The notes: generated by a model not told the origin, from the sequence alone. DNA of 64,000 bases from JAWXBG01 sp044375415 (GCA_044375415.1 JBILMS010000008.1:1-64000); one strand, 5' to 3'; shown: positions 8,632 to 17,921, numbered from the stretch's first letter. Program-made: numbers and translations.

Positions 8632-10094
8632 TATTTCTGGAATAATTGAAGTGATTCACCCACTGTTTTATAATCGTCGAAAGGATATTTTACTCCTTTG
8701 ATCTCCTGATATTTTTCGTGTCCCTTACCGGCTACGAGAAGTATGTCGCCTTCATTTAGAAGTGAGCAAGCCAATTTGATCGCCTCAGCGCGATCCGTTA
8801 ACGAGAGAACTTTTCGCTCGTGACCTTTATCCACACCCTTGCGCATTTCAGATAAAATGGCATCAGGATCTTCGCTGCGAGGGTTATCGCTGGTGAGTAT
8901 TACACGATCCGACATTTCGATAGCAATAGCAGCCATCACCGGACGTTTATCTTTATCGCGATCACCACCACATCCCACTACCGTAATCACTTGTTCATTT
9001 CCTGTGCGTACTTCCGCTATTGTGCTCAGTACATTTTTTAAAGCATCCGGAGTATGCGCGTAGTCGATGATTGCTGTAATGTTATTGGCTGTTTTGATGT
9101 GCTGGAATCTTCCTTCCACGGATTCTAATTGCGAAAGAGCCGTGAGCACATTTACCGGATCCTGTCCCATCTCGCAAGCCACACTATAAACAGCGAGTAA
9201 ATTGTAAGCATTAAATCCGCCAATCAATCTTGAATAAAAATCACGGTTGTCGATCACCATGTGCAAACCCGAAAACTGATTTTCTAAAACCTTTGCTTTG
9301 TAATCGGCCATCGACTGCAGAGCATAGGTTCTACGAGTAGCTTTAGTGCCTTCGAGCATGATCAAGCCATTCCGATCATCGCGATTAACGAGAGCAAATG
9401 ATCCTACCGGTAATTGATCGAAGAGAGCCTTCTTCGCTTGAATATATTCTTTGAACGTTTTGTGATAATCGAGGTGATCGTGTGTAATGTTCGTGAAAAC
9501 AGCTCCACGAAACTTTGTACCTGCAATACGTTTTTGATGGATAGCGTGTGAAGATGCTTCCATAAAGCAGTACTGACAGTCCTCTGCCACCATCATTGAA
9601 AGCAATTCGTTTAAACGAACTGCATCCGGAGTTGTATGTGTAGCATCCAGTTCCTTATTGCCTATTCGATTTACAACGGTAGAAAGCAGACCGCTTTTAT
9701 AACCGAGTAATGAAAACAACCGATAAAGCAAAGTCGCTGTAGTTGTTTTGCCATTGGTTCCTGTTACAGCAATAACCTTAATTTTTTCCGAAGGATTGTC
9801 GTAAAAATTAGAAGCAATCAATCCCAATGATTCATGCGAGTCCATCACTTTTATATAAGTGATATTCTCTTCCATTTTTTTCGGGAGCTCCTCGCATACA
9901 ATCGCAACGGCACCTTTGGCAATCGACTGCTCAATAAAAACATGACCATCCGAAGCAAAACCCTTCACGGCCACAAACATTCCCATCGGTTTCACTTGAC
10001 GAGAGTCCATGGTGATGCTGTCGATAGCGAGTTGCGTGCTTCCAATCACCTCAACGATGCGCGAACGATATAATATGTCCTTCAGCAGCTTCAT
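8631..10094 (-). CDS. murE: UDP-MurNAc-tripeptide synthetase MurE (meso-DAP type)
   Basis: MurE adds the third stem-peptide residue. The P-loop TGTNGKTT is at residues 111-118, THTTPDAV at about 152-159, and the NITHDHLDYHKT segment carries the carbamylated-lysine region. DNPRSEDP at 403-410 is the motif that in characterised MurE enzymes recognises meso-diaminopimelate, so DAP-type peptidoglycan is predicted. The length of 487 residues is normal. It overlaps the ftsI stop by 4 bp at its start and touches mraY at its end, inside the dcw operon. Confidence 0.97.
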   Translation of the reverse strand: MKLLKDILYRSRIVEVIGSTQLAIDSITMDSRQVKPMGMFVAVKGFASDGHVFIEQSIAKGAVAIVCEELPKKMEENITYIKVMDSHESLGLIASNFYDNPSEKIKVIAVTGTNGKTTTATLLYRLFSLLGYKSGLLSTVVNRIGNKELDATHTTPDAVRLNELLSMMVAEDCQYCFMEASSHAIHQKRIAGTKFRGAVFTNITHDHLDYHKTFKEYIQAKKALFDQLPVGSFALVNRDDRNGLIMLEGTKATRRTYALQSMADYKAKVLENQFSGLHMVIDNRDFYSRLIGGFNAYNLLAVYSVACEMGQDPVNVLTALSQLESVEGRFQHIKTANNITAIIDYAHTPDALKNVLSTIAEVRTGNEQVITVVGCGGDRDKDKRPVMAAIAIEMSDRVILTSDNPRSEDPDAILSEMRKGVDKGHERKVLSLTDRAEAIKLACSLLNEGDILLVAGKGHEKYQEIKGVKYPFDDYKTVGESLQLFQK

Positions 10095-12217
10095 GAAAGA
10101 TGTATCGTGATGTATTTGTTTTGATTGATCAGTGCACCGGGTACCACAGATTGACTCACAACCTTTCCCACACCGAATACCTGCACTTTCATTCCTTGAT
10201 TTTCGAGAATGTGCAAAGCATCGCGCAATCCCATTCCCTTCACATTTGGCACTTTTCCGGGATCAACTTTTACAGTTCCCACGGTCACTTTTTCTTCGGA
10301 AGAAGTTGTGCTCACCCAGTCAGTTGTTGAAACTCCTTCAACAAGAATATTCAAACCTTTGAAAACTGTTTGCAACTGTTTCTTAGATCCATTTTTGGAT
10401 GCCGGAACCATTTTTTCTTCTACCAATAATGTATCGCTTTCGAGTACTGGTTGATGAAATTCAAGTTCCGTTGAACATATTTTGTCAGACAATTCCTTGA
10501 AAACCGGGGCGGCTACACTACTTCCGTAATAGGCACCTTCCGGATTATTTACAATTACTATACACGAGTACTTTGGTTGATCAGCAGGAAAGTATCCGAC
10601 AAATGAAGCGCGGTATCTGCGGTGCTGATATCCCCCTCCTTCGTTGAGCCAAGCCGTACCCGTCTTACCGGCTGCTTTGTACGATGATTTCGCAAAAACA
10701 TAATCTGCAGTACCGCCTTTTTCCATCACCCCTTCCATCATCTTTTTTGCCATTGCAATTGTTTTCGGGCTACAGAAATCTTCATGTATCACTTCCGGCT
10801 CAAAACTTTCGATAATACTGTTTTCCTTTTTGATTTCTTGTGCAAAACGAGGACGCATCATCTTTCCATCATTTGCTATGGCATTGTAGAATGACAACAT
10901 TTGCAAGGGAGTTTGAAGCAACTCGTATCCAATAGCCATTTGAGTGAGAGAAACTCCGGACCAACCTTTTGCTTTTGTATCAGCATAAATGCGTGGTGGC
11001 ACTTCACCCTGTAATTCGATATTCAGAGGTGTACTTAAACCAAATTTGTGAAGGCGATCGAGGAATTTTTGCGGGTTGTTTTGAAATGCCTTTTTTACCA
11101 CAAGGGCAGTACCCACATTCGAAGACATTTCAAATACCTGTTCCACTGTAATGGTGCCATGTCCACCTTTATCCGCATTGCTATCGGTCATTTCGATACC
11201 GTGAAATTCAATACGACCATTGCCTGTATTTACAGAATCTTCTAAGGTGATTGCACCCTCTTCCATGCAGGCCATCAGCGTTGCCAACTTAAATGTGGAA
11301 CCGGGTTCCACTCTGTGAGTTACTGCAAAATTTTCTACATCTTCATAAATCCCTTCGCCTGTTCGTTTGAGATTCGAAATAGCTCTCACGTATCCTGTTT
11401 CAACTTCCATCAACACAACCGTGCCCCATGTTGCATTACTTGCTTGACACTGTTTCATCAAAGCATTATGAGCAACATCTTGTAGGTGAGAATTAATCGT
11501 TGATATGACATCACATCCTGCTTCAGGTTTTACGATGTAGTCATTTTCCATCGGTTTCCATAAGCCACCCGGAATTTTCTCCATCAATTGTTTTCCTTTT
11601 TTACCGGACAACCACTGATTGTATGCTAATTCAAGACCGTTGCGCGTAGTATCGCCGTCTGTAGTTCCTGCGCTCCCAATAGTTCTCCATGCAACCGGAC
11701 CTTGCGGACGCTGACGGACTTCTTTATTCACCACTACGAAACCTGACTTTGCAACCCCTTGACGAATGAATGGAAACTCTTTGATTGCCTTCAGTTGATC
11801 GTGATCGATTTTTTCTTTGATCAACATATATCGATTTCCCGATTTACGCGCCTCAACAAAGAGGGCGACGTACTGCGATGCCGATTTATCACCGAAAAGC
11901 TGAGACATTTTTACACAAAAAGAATCTATGCGACTTCTATAAAAATCTATATCGTAAGAGGCCTTCGCATCCCAGCGCAAATCGTATTCGGCTATGCTTG
12001 TTGCCAAGAGGCTGCCATCCGCAGAATAAATATGACCGCGCGATGGATTTATGTCACGAATACGCTCGGTGTAGTTCAACGCCAACTTTGCTGCTTCAGG
12101 ATCAGGAAACATTTGCAGCATAAAAACTTTAGCGACGATAGCTAGTCCAAGAATTGCAAAACATATAAAAACAATGTATGCGCGAGAACCGAGACCTTGG
12201 ATTTTACTTGCACTCAT
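10091..12217 (-). CDS. ftsI: Class B penicillin-binding protein FtsI with PASTA domain
   Basis: This is the septal transpeptidase that cross-links new peptidoglycan, anchored by one N-terminal helix (about residues 13-36). A dimerisation (pedestal) region follows, then the transpeptidase domain with all three active-site motifs: STFK at 307-310 (nucleophile S307), SSN at 365-367 and KTG at 518-520. The last about 60 residues (VPNVKGMGLRDALHILENQG onwards) form one PASTA domain, as in SpoVD-like and many Bacteroidota FtsI proteins. It overlaps ftsL and murE by 4 bp each. A role at the septum rather than in elongation is inferred from the dcw position. Confidence 0.95.
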   Translation of the reverse strand: MSASKIQGLGSRAYIVFICFAILGLAIVAKVFMLQMFPDPEAAKLALNYTERIRDINPSRGHIYSADGSLLATSIAEYDLRWDAKASYDIDFYRSRIDSFCVKMSQLFGDKSASQYVALFVEARKSGNRYMLIKEKIDHDQLKAIKEFPFIRQGVAKSGFVVVNKEVRQRPQGPVAWRTIGSAGTTDGDTTRNGLELAYNQWLSGKKGKQLMEKIPGGLWKPMENDYIVKPEAGCDVISTINSHLQDVAHNALMKQCQASNATWGTVVLMEVETGYVRAISNLKRTGEGIYEDVENFAVTHRVEPGSTFKLATLMACMEEGAITLEDSVNTGNGRIEFHGIEMTDSNADKGGHGTITVEQVFEMSSNVGTALVVKKAFQNNPQKFLDRLHKFGLSTPLNIELQGEVPPRIYADTKAKGWSGVSLTQMAIGYELLQTPLQMLSFYNAIANDGKMMRPRFAQEIKKENSIIESFEPEVIHEDFCSPKTIAMAKKMMEGVMEKGGTADYVFAKSSYKAAGKTGTAWLNEGGGYQHRRYRASFVGYFPADQPKYSCIVIVNNPEGAYYGSSVAAPVFKELSDKICSTELEFHQPVLESDTLLVEEKMVPASKNGSKKQLQTVFKGLNILVEGVSTTDWVSTTSSEEKVTVGTVKVDPGKVPNVKGMGLRDALHILENQGMKVQVFGVGKVVSQSVVPGALINQNKYITIHLS

Positions 12218-12627
12218 GGTTGTTCCTCCTCGAGATATCCGGGTTCAACTTCTATGATCTTTGGTTCCGTGATCAATTCGCGCAAACCAAGATCTACAAC
12301 CTTGGATGCTACTTTTGACTGACGACGTTCTGCTTCATATTTTCCAATGATGTTGCTGTATTCGCTTTTGGCATCATCCATATCACGACGGACACGTCCT
12401 ATTTCGCGTTCTGTATTTTCGTAGTAATAGATGAGTGAAATGTGAAGGATAAGTAATCCCACCAGAAATGCGATAAAGTTGAAATGTTTTACCAGACCCT
12501 CACGAGCAAGGAACTCGCCATTGAGTAGGCGATTGATCGCAACCGAAAACTTATTGCGACTTTTATTCGCAGGAGTTTTCACTTCCGGTTGTTCCTCGTG
12601 ATAGGAATTTTTAAGCTGGTTGGTCAT
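12214..12627 (-). CDS. ftsL: FtsL-like cell division protein
   Basis: This is a 137-residue bitopic membrane protein. It has a basic, Asn/Lys-rich cytoplasmic tail and one hydrophobic helix (about residues 50-70, FIAFLVGLLILHISLIYYY). A charged heptad-like periplasmic segment (about 71-110) and a short conserved tail containing VDLGLRELITEPKIIEV follow. This is the layout of FtsL, which forms the FtsQ-FtsL-FtsB complex that activates FtsW/FtsI. The sequence is poorly conserved, so the call depends on topology and on lying between rsmH and ftsI, with 4-bp overlaps on both sides. No separate FtsB is seen in this window. Confidence 0.88.
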   Translation of the reverse strand: MTNQLKNSYHEEQPEVKTPANKSRNKFSVAINRLLNGEFLAREGLVKHFNFIAFLVGLLILHISLIYYYENTEREIGRVRRDMDDAKSEYSNIIGKYEAERRQSKVASKVVDLGLRELITEPKIIEVEPGYLEEEQP

Positions 12628-13520
12628 ATTCTATTAGCCACTCGCATTTTTGCGCTGCGAGCTCTATTGTTTTCATTTATTTCTTCTTCCTCCGGAACCA
12701 TCGCTTTCTTCAAGGTTGGCTCTAATTCTCTCAGCACATTTCCGTATATATCTTTTGTCAATTCACCTTCGAGTGAACCTGTCTTCATGTAGTTTTTCAC
12801 CAAGCGGTCTTCAAGTGAATGGTAACTGATCACTACCAGTTTTCCTGAAGGATTCAACAACTCGGATGATTGCGTGAGTAGGTCCCGCAATGCACCCATC
12901 TCATCGTTCACTTCGATCCGCAAGGCCTGAAAAAGCTGTGCGAAAAATTTGTGCTCTTTGCCTCGCTTTGCGAATCGACCTGTGGCTTCTTTCAGTTGCA
13001 TCACGGTGTCGATGGGTCTTGCTTTCATGATGGTGTTTGCCACCGTTCCGGCATTTTCGATATCGCCATACGTCCTCAGAATTCGGGCAAGTGGACCGTG
13101 TTCATATTCATTGATCACGTTCCAAGCGCTCTTCTCCGATTTCATATCCATTCGCATATCCAGTCGACCTTCGAACCGCAGTGAAAAACCACGTTCTGCC
13201 GAATCGAATTGATGCGATGAGACTCCGAGATCTGCTAAGAGTCCATCGATTTTGCTCACCCCGATTTCATGAAGTGCGCTTCCGATGTTTCTGAAGTTGT
13301 CGTGTAAAAGCCTGAATCGCGGGTCGACCGGTGCATTTGCAACAGCCTCCGGATCTTGGTCAAAAGCGATCAACTTTCCTTCTTCCAGGTATTTCAAAAT
13401 TTCCCGTGAATGACCTCCACCTCCGAAGGTGACATCCACGTACACCCCGCCGGGTTTTATGTCAAGCGCTTCTATCGCTTGGTGCAACATGACCGGACGG
13501 TGGTATTCCGAACCTGTCAT
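12624..13520 (-). CDS. rsmH: 16S rRNA m4C1402 methyltransferase RsmH (MraW)
   Basis: RsmH uses S-adenosylmethionine to methylate N4 of C1402 in the 16S rRNA decoding centre. The N-terminal phrase YHRPVMLHQAIEAL and the SAM-binding loop TFGGGGHS (residues 31-38) are diagnostic. So are LLADLGVSSHQFD and the closing SYHSLEDRLVK. The length of 298 residues is typical. It lies 46 bp downstream of mraZ and overlaps ftsL by 4 bp, so it is the second gene of the dcw operon. Confidence 0.97.
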   Translation of the reverse strand: MTGSEYHRPVMLHQAIEALDIKPGGVYVDVTFGGGGHSREILKYLEEGKLIAFDQDPEAVANAPVDPRFRLLHDNFRNIGSALHEIGVSKIDGLLADLGVSSHQFDSAERGFSLRFEGRLDMRMDMKSEKSAWNVINEYEHGPLARILRTYGDIENAGTVANTIMKARPIDTVMQLKEATGRFAKRGKEHKFFAQLFQALRIEVNDEMGALRDLLTQSSELLNPSGKLVVISYHSLEDRLVKNYMKTGSLEGELTKDIYGNVLRELEPTLKKAMVPEEEEINENNRARSAKMRVANRI

Positions 13521-13566
13521 TTGCCGATTTGATAAAGGCGCATATGTCGACGTTCGCTTTTCATTA

Positions 13567-14052
13567 TCACTGACCTTTCAGTTTGTTCTGAATAAAATCA
13601 TCTATCTCACTTGCGAGCGACGTGAAGTCTTCGTCCGTTTGTTCGGCCATCATCTTATTGTAATTGCTGCTACTCCAGAGATTCATTTGCTCTCCGATCC
13701 CGGTAATAACTACATCATTGTTTTTCTTGAGATCAATCTGAGCGTGATCAAACAATGCGGATGGTAGCAACAGACGACCGGCATCATCCAGTTCAAGTGT
13801 GGTAGCACCACCCAAAAACTTGATCATGAATCGCTGATGTTTTTCATTGTAGCGGCTGAGCAACTTCATTTCCTGCTGCACCCTGTCCCATTCGGGTTTT
13901 GGATATAGCGAGAGGCACTTCAAAAAGAGATTGCGATTAATCACCAATCCATGATGGATCACCTGTTCTAGCTGCTTTCGCAACTTGACAGGAAACATCA
14001 TGCGACCCTTCGCATCGACTTTACAATGATGTTCTCCCAGGAGATTTAGCAT
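13567..14052 (-). CDS. mraZ: Transcriptional regulator MraZ
   Basis: MraZ is a ring-forming DNA-binding protein with two SpoVT/AbrB-like half domains that represses its own dcw operon in characterised bacteria. Both DxxGR signatures are present: DAKGRMMFP at residues 13-21 and DDAGRLLLP at 89-97. At 161 residues it is slightly longer than E. coli MraZ (152). It is the first gene of the dcw operon, and three boxes of the MraZ type lie 41-79 bases upstream of its start, in phase with the DNA helix, so autoregulation is likely. Confidence 0.96.
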   Translation of the reverse strand: MLNLLGEHHCKVDAKGRMMFPVKLRKQLEQVIHHGLVINRNLFLKCLSLYPKPEWDRVQQEMKLLSRYNEKHQRFMIKFLGGATTLELDDAGRLLLPSALFDHAQIDLKKNNDVVITGIGEQMNLWSSSNYNKMMAEQTDEDFTSLASEIDDFIQNKLKGQ

Positions 14053-14075
14053 GGATTATTGGCCTTGAACGGGCA

Positions 14076-14108
14076 CGAAAATAGACAAAATTTACCACAA
14101 AACGACAA
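14076..14108 (-). promoter_or_regulatory. Candidate dcw promoter upstream of mraZ
   Basis: Read on the minus strand, TATTTTCG (14076-14083) matches the Bacteroidota -7 element TAnnTTTG with one mismatch. A TTG (14106-14108) lies 22 nt upstream, near the expected -33 position. Transcription would start about 20 nt before the mraZ ATG. The match is by eye and the -33 part is weak. Confidence 0.45.
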
Positions 14109-14131
14109 TGTTTACCACTTTCTACCACTTT
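14093..14131 (-). promoter_or_regulatory. MraZ operator: three GTGGTA boxes in 10-bp phase
   Basis: On the minus strand AAAGTGGTA occurs at 14123-14131 and 14113-14121 and TTTGTGGTA at 14093-14101. The TACCAC cores (plus strand) begin at 14093, 14113 and 14123, so they sit exactly 20 and 10 bp apart, with one degenerate slot at 14103. MraZ operators in other phyla are also arrays of short GTG-containing boxes with a 10-bp period. One box lies between the candidate -33 and -7 elements and two just upstream, which fits autorepression. Confidence 0.75.
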
Positions 14132-14408
14132 GTTGAAAAACTCGATTTTTCCGCGAGGGATCATTTTTCGAAAAGATTTGGCTAAAAAGGGACCTGAAAA
14201 ATGAAGTTCCGAAAGAACTTCACGATGATCAAATTCAGGCTACACTACGTTGAAAAGACCGTTTGTCAAGGCATACAGACACCTGACGATGCAAAAGTGC
14301 AGCGAATAAGTATCGATTTGATTTCGATAAAATAGACTTGTAAACAAGGGGTCGTTGGAAGGGGGAAACTCTCTTCGTCCGAAAAAGGGATACTAGAGCG
14401 GCACCGAC

Positions 14409-16016
14409 TTATTTTTTAATGAAACGATCGGATATACTTCCCAAAGAAGAGCTGCACTTTAAGATATAGATCCCATTTGGAAGTGAACTGATATCCAATG
14501 TGGCTTTTTCTCTGTTGCGATTTAAAACCTTGCATTCAGATTTCATCCCTGTAGGATCAGAAATTTCGATTGAGACGTTTTCTCCTTTAAAAATAGAAGA
14601 AGAAATCTCAAGAACATTTTCTGCGGGATTCGGATATATTTTTACTTGAAACGAATGCTGGGTTGATTCAGAAATACTAACCGGAAAACCTTGTTCGAAG
14701 TACAATGTGGAGGCTGCCGTGAACATATAACTTTCTGCCGATCCTGTTCCGTACGCATAGGCTATAAAACCACTTCCTTCCGTCATAGAAAGTTGATGTG
14801 TTCCGGCCGTTACAGGGAAATTGGCATAAAGTTGATTATTGCAATCATCAAAAGGAATGAACAAAGAAGGTGAAACCTGAATTCCATCCATATATAGATT
14901 TAAAGAATCAAAATCTGAGATGATCACGGCCAACATGTGATCTGTAATCACCATCGACTCTACTGTGCTAAACGTGAATCCGTCTACTTTCTGATGAATG
15001 TCTGCTGCAATAGTGAAAGAAGGGTCACCATAACCCACACAAGAAACTCCTTCCATGAAATAACCCACACTTACCGGGGTATTAGAAACCACACACTTTG
15101 CGTCGCTCACATTATTCAATGTAAAAAATTCACCTGAATCTAAGTTATAAGTTTGGTTGTCTATTTCAACCGTGGTTTCGTCACCGGAAGCTAAGACCCT
15201 AATTGTATAACCGGTTGCGGGCGTGGTAGGCGGTATTGGAAAAATAGTGCCCCATGATTCCAGTGGATCTATCTGCTCATATAAGTGATCACAGGCATAG
15301 CAATTAGTAGGAACATTTGCACAGTTGGTACCTGCAAAAACAGCTAAAGCACTAAATTCATTATTAGGGTTCACCTCACGGATCACTGTTCCAGTAAGGT
15401 CGCTGAAATCTCCGGATGATTTTATTTGATATACTTCCCCTGCATTCAATGAAATCTGAAAGGTTGAACCGGCAGACTGCCCACTCGCTAATGTGGCCGT
15501 CGTAGTTATTTCTACTATACTACTATCCGTTGTGGCAACAATTAGAGCTTCAGACGGATAATCGAAACCGGAAATACCCTCATATGACATTATCATATAA
15601 TTCTCTGTAATGTTGGATGCAGGAAGAATGCGAGTCGCATCGGCCGAATATGCATTAAAATTGATAGCATACACACTAACCGGATCCACCGAAGTTATAC
15701 GTATACCTTTCAAATCAACTTGACCATCCGTAAAGACTTCACCTATTTCATTGGGGACGGTAACGATTGTGGTTTGCCCGGGAGTAGTTGTGAAAAGTTC
15801 AGACCAACCCATGCCTCCAATAGTGACACTGCCTGAGGTAGCAACTTCCGAAGTTATAAATATATCTAACGACTCTTGAAAAGGTTCCACTTCATAGTTA
15901 TTCATAAAGCCGAGCCAAAATTCTGTCCCATTTACTGGTAAAACATCTTGAGCTTTTAGTTGTGGTGACAAGCTCAAGGTTGCAAGAGCACAAATCGTTA
16001 AATAGAGATTTTTCAT
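14409..16016 (-). CDS. Secreted IgGFc-binding-domain protein with T9SS sorting domain
   Basis: Starting at the ATG at 16016 gives 535 residues with a clear signal peptide (MKNLYLTICALATLSLSPQ then KAQ); the reading frame extends upstream to 16115 but that part has no signal and is rejected. The body resembles the IgGFc-binding N-terminal domain family: an early GTEFWLGFM phrase and a later DPVSVYAINFNAYSADATRI segment. The last about 75 residues (VKIYPNPAENVLEIS to the end, with LPNGIYILK) are a type A T9SS C-terminal domain, so the protein is predicted to cross the outer membrane through the type IX system and be anchored or released at the cell surface. The natural ligand is unknown; the family name comes from a mammalian mucin-like protein and does not prove IgG binding. 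Confidence 0.85.
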   Translation of the reverse strand: MKNLYLTICALATLSLSPQLKAQDVLPVNGTEFWLGFMNNYEVEPFQESLDIFITSEVATSGSVTIGGMGWSELFTTTPGQTTIVTVPNEIGEVFTDGQVDLKGIRITSVDPVSVYAINFNAYSADATRILPASNITENYMIMSYEGISGFDYPSEALIVATTDSSIVEITTTATLASGQSAGSTFQISLNAGEVYQIKSSGDFSDLTGTVIREVNPNNEFSALAVFAGTNCANVPTNCYACDHLYEQIDPLESWGTIFPIPPTTPATGYTIRVLASGDETTVEIDNQTYNLDSGEFFTLNNVSDAKCVVSNTPVSVGYFMEGVSCVGYGDPSFTIAADIHQKVDGFTFSTVESMVITDHMLAVIISDFDSLNLYMDGIQVSPSLFIPFDDCNNQLYANFPVTAGTHQLSMTEGSGFIAYAYGTGSAESYMFTAASTLYFEQGFPVSISESTQHSFQVKIYPNPAENVLEISSSIFKGENVSIEISDPTGMKSECKVLNRNREKATLDISSLPNGIYILKCSSSLGSISDRFIKK

Positions 16017-16174
16017 GGCTTTTTTTTGAATTGGTCGGGAAGTCATTCCTATACAATAATAAGCTGTTTTACCATACCACCGAAGATATCCTGTGTCATA
16101 CAAGTAAATCGCCAATTAAAACCAAATCGCGGTCAATTCTTTAGTCCATTACAATTTCAATACGTTTGAAACGA

Positions 16175-16182
16175 TATATTTG
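16175..16182 (+). promoter_or_regulatory. Candidate -7 element of the ABC exporter genes
   Basis: TATATTTG is an exact match to the Bacteroidota -7 consensus TAnnTTTG, 22 nt before the ATG at 16205. No good -33 TTG is seen at the usual distance, and a small dyad (TTTCAA/TTGAAA) lies just upstream. Confidence 0.4.
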
Positions 16183-16204
16183 AAACCAACCAAGCCAATT
16201 TAAA

Positions 16205-17113
16205 ATGAATTACAGCGTTGAAACCAGCGGACTAAATCATCGTTTTTCCAATGGTGATCAGGTCTTACACGACATTGGAATCCAAGTTACCGAAGGATCC
16301 ATTTATGGTTTTCTCGGTCCCAATGGTGCCGGCAAGACTACAACTCTCCGACTTATTCTGGGATTATTATCCAAGCAAAGTGGAGATATTCGAATTTTTG
16401 GTAAATCATTTTCCGAAAATAGAATCGAGATATTAAAGCAGATTGGATCTATGATCGAGTCGCCTTCTATATATAGTCACCTCACAGCGCGCGAAAATCT
16501 CGAAGTCTTGCAAAGGGTTTATCAATGCCCAAAAACAAGAGTAGCAGAAGTTCTCGAAATAGTTGGACTTGCACAAACGGGTAAGAAAAAAGCCGGGAAA
16601 TTTTCGTTGGGTATGAAGCAGCGTCTCAGCATTGCCATTGCTCTGTTGCATCAACCGAAACTACTCATCCTCGATGAGCCTACAAACGGTCTAGACCCTA
16701 ATGGCATCATTGAAGTAAGAGAACTTCTGAAAAAACTAAACAAGGAACAAGGGATAACAGTGCTCGTATCCAGCCACCTGCTTATGGAAATTGAAAAGCT
16801 GGTTTCCCACGTCGGTATAATACATAAAGGGCACCTACTATTTCAGGGAACCCTTGATGAGCTGCACCAAAAACAACATCAAAGTTCGGTGATCGCTTTT
16901 GAAACCAGTGAACCCGGAAAAGCTGAAGGGATCATTCGTCGCTACCATGCAGAAGCAGTAGTGAAGGGTAATCTGGTGCAAATTCCGTTGGTGAACAAAG
17001 ACGTGATAGCCCAAGTGAACAAAGATCTTGTGGGCCAAGGTTTGGATGTTTATCAAATCCAAACGCTGCGAAACGACCTGGAATCAATCTTTATGGACCT
17101 CGTAAAAAACTAA
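16205..17113 (+). CDS. ABC transporter ATP-binding protein (BcrA/CcmA-like)
   Basis: This is the nucleotide-binding subunit of an ABC-2 type exporter. Walker A GPNGAGKTT is at residues 38-46, the signature LGMKQ at about 135-139, Walker B LLILDEPT at 153-160, and the switch histidine lies in SSHLLMEIE. The about 90-residue C-terminal extension after the ATPase core is typical of bacitracin/lantibiotic-immunity-type ATPases. The gene is followed after 4 nt by its permease, so the two are co-transcribed. The substrate cannot be told from sequence. Confidence 0.93.
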   Translation: MNYSVETSGLNHRFSNGDQVLHDIGIQVTEGSIYGFLGPNGAGKTTTLRLILGLLSKQSGDIRIFGKSFSENRIEILKQIGSMIESPSIYSHLTARENLEVLQRVYQCPKTRVAEVLEIVGLAQTGKKKAGKFSLGMKQRLSIAIALLHQPKLLILDEPTNGLDPNGIIEVRELLKKLNKEQGITVLVSSHLLMEIEKLVSHVGIIHKGHLLFQGTLDELHQKQHQSSVIAFETSEPGKAEGIIRRYHAEAVVKGNLVQIPLVNKDVIAQVNKDLVGQGLDVYQIQTLRNDLESIFMDLVKN

Positions 17114-17117
17114 GAAC

Positions 17118-17885
17118 ATGAACTTCCTACATAGTCTTCAGAGCGAAATGCTCAAAACAAAACGTACTGCCGCAGTTTGGTTGAGTATAATCGGTGGCTT
17201 CTTTATCCCACTGATCTATACAATTTATTCACTAAACAAAGGACTTTGTATAAGTGATGGTGCCATTCCTGGCATGAATAGTTGGGAAATCCATTTTATG
17301 TCTTCTATGGAAAAAATGGCGAGCTTTCTGCTACCCGCAGGAATTATCCTAGCGAGTAGTCTTCTCACTCAAATGGAATACAAAAACAACACCTGGAAAC
17401 AATTGCATACTACACCACAGTCTTATTCTATGGTTTTTATGAGCAAGTTCAGTGCGATTTTGATCCTCACTTTTCAATTTTTTCTATTCTTTAATATTGG
17501 TGTGTTTCTTTCGGGAGTAATCCCCTGTCTTGTCAGCAATGGTTCCTTTCCTGATGAATCCATTCCTTGGTGGTTTTTAATAAAAGCAAACGCCAAAGCC
17601 TTCATTTCTTGTTTACCAATATTGGCTCTCCAATACCTTCTCAGTTTTCGATTCAAAAACTTTATTGTGCCGATCGGGATCGGTTTGGTGATGCTCATTG
17701 GATCGTTGATCGCATTGTCGTGGGAACACATCTATTGGAGCCCATACATTCACACAATGCTCCACATGATGCCCGATCGCGAAAACCCTTCGGGACTAGA
17801 CTCTCACTATTGGTCACTGATCCAATTTGCTTTTATAATGGGAATTTCTTATATTATATACCTCAAACGAAAAGAAAAAGGTTAG
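17118..17885 (+). CDS. ABC-2 type transporter permease
   Basis: This 255-residue membrane protein has about six hydrophobic helices, starting with one after MLKTKRTAAVWLS, the usual opening of lantibiotic-immunity/bacitracin-type permeases. It is the membrane partner of the ATPase encoded immediately upstream. Self-protection against a peptide or export of a lipid or peptide are the common roles in this family; no biosynthetic or sensor genes are nearby to decide. A strong bidirectional terminator follows 6 bases after the stop. Confidence 0.85.
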   Translation: MNFLHSLQSEMLKTKRTAAVWLSIIGGFFIPLIYTIYSLNKGLCISDGAIPGMNSWEIHFMSSMEKMASFLLPAGIILASSLLTQMEYKNNTWKQLHTTPQSYSMVFMSKFSAILILTFQFFLFFNIGVFLSGVIPCLVSNGSFPDESIPWWFLIKANAKAFISCLPILALQYLLSFRFKNFIVPIGIGLVMLIGSLIALSWEHIYWSPYIHTMLHMMPDRENPSGLDSHYWSLIQFAFIMGISYIIYLKRKEKG

Positions 17886-17890
17886 ATAAA

Positions 17891-17921
17891 AAAAAGGCTG
17901 CTCACTTGAGCAGCCTTTTTT
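17891..17921. terminator. Bidirectional intrinsic terminator
   Basis: AAAAAGGCTGCTC (17891-17903) pairs perfectly with GAGCAGCCTTTTT (17908-17920) around a 4-nt loop. The A tract on one side and T tract on the other let it serve both the plus-strand ABC permease gene and the convergent lipoprotein gene ending at 17940. Confidence 0.92.

Larger units (their letters stand above)
14053..14408. other. Intergenic region between the dcw operon and the IgGFc-domain gene
   Basis: Apart from the mraZ control region at its left end, this stretch holds no convincing gene. It contains one perfect small hairpin (14202-14222: TGAAGTTC, loop CGAAA, GAACTTCA) without a T tract. Nothing else was recognised. 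Confidence 0.6.
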
